Source: Minisyncoccota bacterium
GTDB lineage: Bacteria > Patescibacteriota > Minisyncoccia > Phycocordibacterales > JAQTLZ01
Direction: 5' to 3'
Length of the DNA stretch: 9,176 bases
NCBI GenBank assembly: GCA_028710915.1
Contig: JAQTTF010000030.1
Span: 1-9,176 of the forward strand
In this document: positions 1-4,546 of the stretch, in pieces
Layout: every line of letters starts with the position of its first letter
Position numbering within the stretch: the first letter of the stretch is position 1
Made by a program: the position numbers and the translations under genes
Notes under the pieces: generated by a model
What the model was told of the DNA's origin: nothing
Seen by the model: the letters and a program-made list of their open reading frames with translations, nothing else
Databases searched by the model: none

Positions 1-783
1 CATAAGACCGACTCGCGGCGATTTACGCAAAACTTTGAGGCCATAGTGCGCAAAAACACGATTCTCGCCGACAAGCGGGACCATGTCAGAGCACGTTGCC
101 ATACCTACCATATCCAAAAGCCACTTTTCGACTCCCTCTTTGAGTCCAAAATTATTTTTCTTCAAAATCGCTTGTATCAATTTAAAAACAACGCCCGAGC
201 CGCATAAATCTTGGAACGGATATTTCGGAGAACATTTTGGATTAAGAATCGCAAATGCTTCTGGGAGCTTCGGCCCGGGCAAATGATGATCTGTAACAAT
301 AACATCGAGACCAAGCCTATTTGCATGAGCAACTTCTTTCGGATCAGCAATCCCGCAATCAATCGTAATTAAAAGTTTCGCTCCTTCTTTTGCGATGTCT
401 AGAAGTGCGTCGTGATTCAATCCAAAGCCTTCGTCATGACGATGAGGAATATAAACGCGAATATTTTCAAAGTAACCAATTTTTTTGAAAAAATCAGAAA
501 GGACAATCGCCCCAGGAATTCCATCCATATCATAATCGCTGTAAATGCAGATTTTTTCTTTTTTTTCTATTGCGCGCAAAATTCTTTCTACGGCTTTTTC
601 CATTCCCAAAAGAAGAAAGGGATCATGTACATGAACATAATAGTCGGGGTTCAAAAATACTTTTGCCGTATCACGTTTTTTGATCTCTCGATGAAACAAG
701 AGATGCCTAGTCAACTCCGGGTATTCTGCCAATTCTTTTTCTGCATCTTTTGGTATACTTTCTTTGACTCTATAGCTTTTCAT
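1..783 (-). CDS. recJ: Single-stranded-DNA-specific exonuclease RecJ (DHH family), N-terminal 261 residues, cut by window edge
   Basis: Reading the minus strand from the ATG at 783 gives an open frame with no stop down to base 1, so the C-terminal half lies outside. The frame carries the DHH phosphoesterase motifs in order: motif I SDYDMDG (Asp83, Asp85, Asp87), the EGFGLN segment near 118-123, motif II DCG (Asp142), motif III TDHH (164-167), LCGSGVVFKL, and the motif IV region ATCSDMVPL near 232-240. These residues bind the catalytic metals in RecJ, a 5'-3' single-strand exonuclease of recombination and repair. RecJ proteins are usually about 560-600 aa, so slightly under half is visible. 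No SD precedes the ATG; a TATAAT box lies 8 nt upstream, suggesting a leaderless mRNA. It is divergent from the HIT gene with 23 nt between starts. A DHH nuclease of another subfamily is possible, but motif order and spacing favour RecJ. Confidence 0.9.
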   Translation of the reverse strand, partial: MKSYRVKESIPKDAEKELAEYPELTRHLLFHREIKKRDTAKVFLNPDYYVHVHDPFLLLGMEKAVERILRAIEKKEKICIYSDYDMDGIPGAIVLSDFFKKIGYFENIRVYIPHRHDEGFGLNHDALLDIAKEGAKLLITIDCGIADPKEVAHANRLGLDVIVTDHHLPGPKLPEAFAILNPKCSPKYPFQDLCGSGVVFKLIQAILKKNNFGLKEGVEKWLLDMVGMATCSDMVPLVGENRVFAHYGLKVLRKSPRVGLM

Positions 784-818
784 TATTCACTATTATAGAC
801 CTCATTATGGACAATCAA
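784..818. promoter_or_regulatory. Divergent promoter with a shared palindromic -10 box between recJ and the HIT gene
   Basis: The 9-mer CTATTATAG (790-798) reads CTATAATAG on the minus strand. It therefore supplies TATAAT (797-792) toward recJ and TATTAT (791-796) toward the HIT gene. On the minus strand TTGATT (818-813) is a possible -35 with a 15-nt spacer. On the plus strand TTGACT (764-769) is a good -35 sequence, but its 21-nt spacer is too long, so it may be chance. Starts about 7 nt beyond each -10 would fall near 785 and 803, within 1-4 nt of the two ATG codons. This is inferred from sequence only. Confidence 0.6.
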
Positions 819-1181
819 AGCTGTATTTTTTGCAAAATCGTGGGGAAAGTTATTCCCTCTGATATTGTCTACGAAGATAAAGATTTTTTGGCATTTTTAG
901 ATATCAACTCGGAGTCCCCAGGACATACACAGGTTATCCCCAAGAAACATTATCGTTGGGTATGGGACTTAAGCCCAAAAGAAATCGGCGAGTATTTTAA
1001 GGTCACACAAAAAATTGCCCTGGCTCAAAAGAAAGCATTCAATACAGACTGGATTCTCTCAAAAATTATCGGAGACGAAGTTCCCCACGCGCACATCTGG
1101 ATATTCCCCAATGACAAAGTAAAAGGCGATAGAAAAGATTTTTCTGGAAACGCCGAGAAAATCAGAAAGAATCTGAAATAA
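807..1181 (+). CDS. HIT-family (histidine triad) nucleotide-binding protein, divergent active site
   Basis: This 124-aa protein has the layout of Hint-type HIT proteins. A zinc-type CIFC pair lies at Cys6/Cys9, the core GHTQVIPKKHY spans 39-49 (usually GHxLVIPKxH), and the triad region VPHAHIWIFP spans 92-101. HIT proteins hydrolyse nucleoside phosphoramidates or related nucleotide conjugates, with the middle His as nucleophile. His94 and His96 match the first two histidines of HxHxH, but the third position is Trp98. The usual N-x-G and A-G-Q residues before the triad are replaced by a KIIGDEV segment, so this is a divergent subfamily whose substrate cannot be inferred. The ATG at 807 is the only sensible start; no SD is present and the shared -10 box ends 10 nt upstream. 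The stop codon (1179-1181) overlaps the oligo-A end of the hairpin terminating the converging gene. Confidence 0.9.
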   Translation: MDNQSCIFCKIVGKVIPSDIVYEDKDFLAFLDINSESPGHTQVIPKKHYRWVWDLSPKEIGEYFKVTQKIALAQKKAFNTDWILSKIIGDEVPHAHIWIFPNDKVKGDRKDFSGNAEKIRKNLK

Positions 1182-1209
1182 AAAATCGCGCCGGCAAGCG
1201 ACGCGATTT
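1180..1209 (-). terminator. Rho-independent terminator of the 66-aa ORFan gene
   Basis: A perfect 8-bp stem pairs AAATCGCG (1183-1190) with CGCGATTT (1202-1209) around an 11-nt loop. On the minus strand it is followed by six T residues (1185-1180, partly within the stem). The gene ending at 1226 is 16 nt upstream. There is no T-run on the plus side, so it should not stop HIT transcripts efficiently. Confidence 0.7.
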
Positions 1210-1225
1210 CAGAGACGACACTGGA

Positions 1226-1426
1226 CTAGTGTAGAGGCGAAACCCCTTCTTGCGCCAAGCGAAGCTTTTGAAAGAAAGCTTCAACATCAGCTTCGCTAGC
1301 TTTAGCGCCGGTATCCCCAACCACCTGTCCAATGATTTGCTCGTGCGTCCCAGAAAGACTGAGGTTCACGTATGTAAAGCGATGAACCAAGATCTGGAAA
1401 GCTATCTCCTCAGGATTCATTCCCAT
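1226..1426 (-). CDS. Small uncharacterised protein (66 aa) with a strong Shine-Dalgarno
   Basis: This small protein is not recognised. It begins MGMNPEEIAFQ and ends AQEGVSPLH. It is soluble-looking, mixed in charge, with no Cys, signal peptide or membrane segment. Likely helices lie at about 5-20 and at the acidic/amphipathic stretch around 46-60. Support for a real gene is contextual: a perfect AGGAGG sits 7 nt before the ATG at 1426, and a dedicated terminator follows the stop. An in-frame GTG at 1429 is only 4 nt from the SD and is less likely. It is transcribed toward the HIT gene and away from the 342-aa gene, from which a strong terminator isolates it. No plus-strand terminator is seen before 1482, so HIT read-through would be antisense to it. 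Confidence 0.7.
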   Translation of the reverse strand: MGMNPEEIAFQILVHRFTYVNLSLSGTHEQIIGQVVGDTGAKASEADVEAFFQKLRLAQEGVSPLH

Positions 1427-1433
1427 CACGTTC

Positions 1434-1439
1434 CCTCCT
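1434..1439 (-). promoter_or_regulatory. Perfect AGGAGG ribosome binding site
   Basis: The minus strand reads AGGAGG, 7 nt before the ATG at 1426. It decides the start of the 66-aa gene and is the only clear SD among the genes here whose upstream sequence I checked. Confidence 0.8.
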
Positions 1440-1481
1440 ATTTTCCACCTAGCACAACACTAGCATACGAAGTAAAAAAGC

Positions 1482-1513
1482 AAAATCCCGGCCATAGCTA
1501 TGGCCGGGATTTT
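1482..1513. terminator. Perfect 32-bp palindrome, bidirectional rho-independent terminator
   Basis: The arms AAAATCCCGGCCATAG (1482-1497) and its exact complement (1498-1513) form a GC-rich hairpin with a short TAGCTA apex. On the plus strand it is followed by T residues at 1510-1514. On the minus strand TTTT lies at the stem end, with another T-run after GC. It lies 13 nt past the stop of the 342-aa gene, whose minus-strand transcript it should end. On the plus strand it is the first good terminator after the HIT gene. Confidence 0.85.
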
Positions 1514-1526
1514 TATCGAAATCTTA

Positions 1527-2555
1527 TTAGGCCGCCTTTTTTTCTATTTTCGCCGCCAATTTAGGCATCTTGACGACATTCCCCGGTTTCTTTCTAGATA
1601 TCTTTCTCCCGGTAATTTTTTCTCTCTTTCCTTGAAGCGTCTCAATCATTTTCTCATTTGCCTTGGTCGCATTTTCATATTTCTTCATATTTGCTTCGAT
1701 TTTTGCGCCATTTCCTTTATTTCGAGCAAGTTGAGCTTTGTACATTCCCCATTTCTTTTTATTTTCTTTCATTAAGCGTTCCTGTTTTGACCAGTTTGCA
1801 TCGATTCTATCTAATCGAATTATATCCATGAAACCATAGGAAGGTTTTCTCATTCTATGGACCAATCGATTAAGCTTCCGCAGAGGTTTCTTCGGAAGAA
1901 CGAGCTTTTCTGTTGCGGGAAGAGTTTTATTTGCTTCCGGTTTGACCTGTACAATCTCTTTTTGAACCTCATTAGCAGGCGCCACAGAAGACTTTGGAAT
2001 CTCTTCTGCCGCTCCTACCGTTGGCAAATCTTTTTTAACCACTACCGACTCTTTTTTTATTATTACAGATTCAGGCTTTACTTCCATATCAGAAGTTACG
2101 GTAGGAAGTGTATCTTTAACCAATTCGGGTTTTACTTCCATATCATCAGTGACGGTAGGAAGCCTGTCTTTCATAGCAGTATCCATTTCGACTCTTGCAT
2201 CATCGATGTTCTTTTTTGAAGGATCAAAAACAAGTCCGGTTCCTTCTTTATTCATTTTATATTCAGCGCGATCTTTCTGGTCTCCGCTGAAAGTCATTTT
2301 TGCATCACTCTCGCGGCGAGATTGTAGTAATGCTTCCTGTTCAGCACTCTTAGTGCTAAGAGCTTTCTCCATTTCCACTCTCGCGTCTTCTATATTCTTC
2401 TGTGAAGGATCGAACACCAATGCCGTCCCTTCATTATTCATCTTGTATTGAGCACGATCTTTTTCGGGGCCACTGAACGTCATCTTGGCATCGCTCTCGC
2501 GGCGAGACTGTTCAAGCGCTTCTATCTCCTGATCATTTGGTTTTTCGAATGACAT
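1527..2555 (-). CDS. Uncharacterised repeat protein, 342 aa, with basic C-terminal region
   Basis: The family is not recognised. From the ATG at 2555 (MSFEKPND) three regions are visible. Residues 16-66 and 78-128 are two copies of a 51-aa unit beginning QSRRESDAKMTFSG and containing LVFDPS, 41 of 51 residues identical. Residues 129-221 are a low-complexity Lys/Val/Pro/Glu linker with repeated LPTV-T-x-DMEVKPE units. Residues 222-342 are strongly Lys/Arg-rich and probably helical or coiled-coil, ending KIEKKAA. There is no signal peptide, membrane helix or cysteine. The basic end could bind nucleic acid or another acidic partner; this is inference. A longer frame starts at TTG 2591, but that codon sits in the likely promoter, so ATG 2555 is preferred. 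It lies 85 nt downstream of pgk on the same strand, with its own putative promoter and a strong terminator. Its long conserved frame with diverged repeat codons argues it is real. Confidence 0.8.
   Translation of the reverse strand: MSFEKPNDQEIEALEQSRRESDAKMTFSGPEKDRAQYKMNNEGTALVFDPSQKNIEDARVEMEKALSTKSAEQEALLQSRRESDAKMTFSGDQKDRAEYKMNKEGTGLVFDPSKKNIDDARVEMDTAMKDRLPTVTDDMEVKPELVKDTLPTVTSDMEVKPESVIIKKESVVVKKDLPTVGAAEEIPKSSVAPANEVQKEIVQVKPEANKTLPATEKLVLPKKPLRKLNRLVHRMRKPSYGFMDIIRLDRIDANWSKQERLMKENKKKWGMYKAQLARNKGNGAKIEANMKKYENATKANEKMIETLQGKREKITGRKISRKKPGNVVKMPKLAAKIEKKAA
2064..2162 (-). repeat. Short linker repeat, two copies of LPTVT-x-DMEVKPE-x-V
   Basis: Two adjacent units 18 codons apart encode LPTVTDDMEVKPELV and LPTVTSDMEVKPESV. 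A decayed third unit (LPTVGAAEE) follows near residues 177-185. This is a second repeat class in the same protein, probably an extended linker. Confidence 0.75.
2172..2324 (-). repeat. Internal repeat copy 2 (51 codons) of the 342-aa protein
   Basis: This copy encodes residues 78-128. It differs from copy 1 at ten residues, several conservative (E/D, Q/E, L/M). The invariant core includes SRRESDAKMTFSG, KDRA, YKMN, EGT, LVFDPS and DARVEM. Confidence 0.85.
2358..2510 (-). repeat. Internal repeat copy 1 (51 codons) of the 342-aa protein
   Basis: This copy encodes residues 16-66 and is 186 bp (62 codons) from copy 2. The proteins are 80% identical (41/51), yet 20 of the 41 identical residues use a different codon. 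The repeat is therefore old and held at protein level. Confidence 0.85.
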
Positions 2556-2580
2556 AAAATTAGAATTAATGAATGGATAT

Positions 2581-2609
2581 ATTTTACCCAAAAATTACAC
2601 ACGCCACAA
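2581..2609 (-). promoter_or_regulatory. Putative promoter of the 342-aa repeat protein gene
   Basis: The minus strand has TTGTGG (2609-2604), a 17-nt spacer, then TAAAAT (2586-2581). A start near 2574 would leave a leader of about 18 nt before the ATG at 2555. The -35 match is weak, the -10 matches at 5 of 6 positions, and the spacing is ideal. No SD follows. Confidence 0.45.
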
Positions 2610-2640
2610 GCAGGCGCCTAGAGAGAATAAAACGCATATA

Positions 2641-3753
2641 TCATTTCAAAGCTTCAATTCCAGGCAATGTTTCATTCGCAAGAAATTCAAGCATCGCGCC
2701 GCCTCCGGTCGAGACAAATGAAAATTTATCAAAAAGGCCTAGTTCGCGAATAGTAGCGAGCGTATCTCCTCCTCCCACAATCGTTTCAACGGCGCTTTCC
2801 GCGATAGCCCGAGCAAGCACAAATGTCGGTTCTTTAAAACCTTGCTCGTACTGGCCGAGCGGACCATTCCAAAGAATAAACTTTGCATCTTTGATTTTTT
2901 GCTTCAAAACCTGATCAGTCTCTGGACCCGCGTCAACCATTTTTTCTTGTGGCGAGACACTCTTTGGACTCTCTACAGTAATTTTCTGTCCATTCTCCAC
3001 AGTCACGTCAGAAGGCAGTATGAGCTTCGGATTTTTAAGAAGAGACGAGAGATCAAGTTTCCCTTTTGAAATGAGCGAGCGGCCGATTTCAAGTCCTTCT
3101 GCTTTGAAAAGATCGTTCGCAAGCGCTCCGCCGACAAAGACATTATCAGCAAGATTGAGAAATTTCTCCACTAAAGGCAATTTCGTCTCAAATTTTGCTC
3201 CCGCGAGGATGAAAAGAAAGGGGTGAGGCGGATGAAACGCTTTTGAAAGATTTTTCACTTCGTCTTCAAACAAAAAGCCAGCAAATCCTGGAATATATTT
3301 TGGGATCCCGACAATCGAGGCATGGGAACGATGGGAACAAGAAAATGCTTCGTTTACATATATTTCTCCAAACGCAGAGAGGTCTTTAGCAAATTTCTGG
3401 TCATTTTTTTCCTCGCCTTCGTATCGGCGAACATTTTCAAGAAGTACAAACGATCCTTCTTTTAAATTTTCAAAGATATTGTCTGCTGATTTATCATAAA
3501 TACTATAGACAATAAACATCGGCAAAATTTCCCGAAGATATTTAAAGACGGGCATAAGGGTCTTATCCTCGCTCTCAATATGGCTGACAAGCACCACTTT
3601 TGCGCCTTCTTTCTGCAAATACAAAAGAAGAGGAAGCGTCCTCTGGATCCGATAATCGTCAGTGATGGTATCGCCAGAAAGCGGAACATTGAAATCACAA
3701 CGCACAAGTACTCGTTTTCCTTTTAATGGCCCTGCTTCTTTAATAGATTTCAT
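2641..3753 (-). CDS. pgk: Phosphoglycerate kinase
   Basis: This 370-aa enzyme transfers the acyl phosphate of 1,3-bisphosphoglycerate to ADP, giving ATP and 3-phosphoglycerate in cytosolic glycolysis. Recognisable blocks are VRCDFNVPL (17-25; Asp20, Asn22), DDYRI (Arg35), VSH (His58), LLENVRR (Arg109), EAFSCSHRSHAS (Arg142), GAK (185-187), GGALAN (208-213), WNGPLG (295-300), GGGDT (327-331) and STGGGA (348-353). It is shorter than the usual 390-400 aa. The normal SHLGRP motif reads SHIESE, so the Arg equivalent to yeast Arg65, a 3-phosphoglycerate ligand, is Ser61. The ATG at 3753 gives the standard N-terminus; an upstream extension of the frame to 3867 is merely overlap with tpiA. The start lies 1 nt after the tpiA stop with no SD, so translation is probably coupled to tpiA. 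Confidence 0.96.
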   Translation of the reverse strand: MKSIKEAGPLKGKRVLVRCDFNVPLSGDTITDDYRIQRTLPLLLYLQKEGAKVVLVSHIESEDKTLMPVFKYLREILPMFIVYSIYDKSADNIFENLKEGSFVLLENVRRYEGEEKNDQKFAKDLSAFGEIYVNEAFSCSHRSHASIVGIPKYIPGFAGFLFEDEVKNLSKAFHPPHPFLFILAGAKFETKLPLVEKFLNLADNVFVGGALANDLFKAEGLEIGRSLISKGKLDLSSLLKNPKLILPSDVTVENGQKITVESPKSVSPQEKMVDAGPETDQVLKQKIKDAKFILWNGPLGQYEQGFKEPTFVLARAIAESAVETIVGGGDTLATIRELGLFDKFSFVSTGGGAMLEFLANETLPGIEALK

Positions 3754-3754
3754 T

Positions 3755-4525
3755 TTATTTGAGTGAATGAGCAACTTGTAAAATAATGCCGAAATTTTTG
3801 GAGTTAAGAGATTCCCTTCCCACGAGAAAACCATCAACTTCTCCGGCAAGCAGAAGGGTTTCGACATTTTCCGGATTTACAGTGCCTCCATAAATGACAG
3901 GAACTTTCTCTACGGCATTTGGACCGAAAAATTCTGAGAGTACTTTACGGATAAAAATTTTCATTTGATGCAAATCTCTCGGTAAAATTGCGTTTTCTGC
4001 CCCAATCGCCCACACCGGCTCATAAGCAATCAAAACATCGGGAAGCGCTTTTTTAGAGACACCCTGAAGACCTGAATGGATCTGACGCTTTACAAATTCG
4101 AGGAAATGCCCGTCATGATTTCGCTCTTTTTCTCCCACACAGAAAATAACCTTGAGTCCTACACTTAAACTCGCCAAGATTTTCTTATTAATTACTGCGT
4201 CAGTTTCACCTTCTCTCCTGCGTTCAGAATGACCAATTATGACAAATTCTGCTCCCGCATTCTTGAGCATTGAGGGAGAGACGAAGCCGGTATACGCACC
4301 GTTTCCCTCAAAAGAAGAGGTATTTTGGGCGCCGAGAGCCACTGCGCCTCCTGAAGATTTTGAAAAGAGGGGGGAGAGATAGAGAGTCGGAGGGCAAATC
4401 ACCGTATCCACTTTTTTACAGAGGGAAGCGATCTTTTTTATTTTGGAAAAAATGATTCGCGCTTCTTTAAGCGTTGCCGGATTCATCTTCCAGTTTCCAA
4501 TAATGATTTTTTTTATCTTTGCCAC
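3755..4525 (-). CDS. tpiA: Triosephosphate isomerase
   Basis: This 256-aa TIM-barrel enzyme interconverts dihydroxyacetone phosphate and glyceraldehyde-3-phosphate. The full active site is present: GNWKMN (Asn11, Lys13), GHSERR (His99), catalytic Glu169 in AYEPVWAIG with the flexible loop 6, then YGGTV and DGFLVGRESL as phosphate-binding loops. Length is normal (about 250 aa). The common GAYTGE segment reads GAYTGF, a small change in an interface region. The start is GTG at 4525, as there is no ATG at this position; the following MAKIKKIIIGNWK is the expected N-terminus. It is first in a two-gene unit with pgk, 21 nt after the last pilus gene, and appears to have its own promoter in that gap. 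Confidence 0.97.
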   Translation of the reverse strand: MAKIKKIIIGNWKMNPATLKEARIIFSKIKKIASLCKKVDTVICPPTLYLSPLFSKSSGGAVALGAQNTSSFEGNGAYTGFVSPSMLKNAGAEFVIIGHSERRREGETDAVINKKILASLSVGLKVIFCVGEKERNHDGHFLEFVKRQIHSGLQGVSKKALPDVLIAYEPVWAIGAENAILPRDLHQMKIFIRKVLSEFFGPNAVEKVPVIYGGTVNPENVETLLLAGEVDGFLVGRESLNSKNFGIILQVAHSLK

Positions 4526-4532
4526 GAGATCT

Positions 4533-4541
4533 ATTCTACCA
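4533..4541 (-). promoter_or_regulatory. Extended -10 promoter (TGGTAGAAT) of tpiA-pgk
   Basis: On the minus strand TGG-TAGAAT matches the extended -10 TGn-TATAAT with 5 of 6 hexamer bases. It ends 7 nt before the GTG at 4525, so transcription would begin at or next to the start codon. No -35 is visible, as is usual for extended -10 promoters. It would allow tpiA-pgk expression independent of the pilus operon. Confidence 0.55.
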
Positions 4542-4546
4542 TATCT

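Noticed and set aside
412..798. Open plus-strand frame of 128 codons opposite recJ
   Set aside because: It is Phe-rich shadow sequence antisense to a frame with all RecJ motifs; no independent support.
1441..1480. CTAGCAC...ACTAGC inverted sequence upstream of the small gene as an operator or promoter
   Set aside because: Only the CTAG ends pair (4 bp, self-complementary), and no convincing -35/-10 pair could be placed there.
1250..1775. Plus-strand open frames across the small gene and the 342-aa gene
   Set aside because: Their translations are low-complexity reverse complements of the minus-strand genes and run through the palindromic terminator.
2556..2591. Upstream TTG start that would extend the 342-aa protein by 12 residues
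   Set aside because: The TTG lies just upstream of and the extension overlaps the probable -10 TAAAAT, and the ATG at 2555 begins the more plausible protein.
2592..2640. Possible terminator after pgk: a weak GCGCC...GGCGT hairpin followed by TTTTT on the minus strand
   Set aside because: The stem is only about 5 bp with a G-U pair and sits several bases from the T-run. It also overlaps the likely -35/-10 of the next gene, so it is not listed.
3754..3867. Upstream extension of pgk (38 extra residues)
   Set aside because: It lies entirely inside tpiA in another frame, and PGK proteins normally begin close to the DFN motif as from the ATG at 3753.
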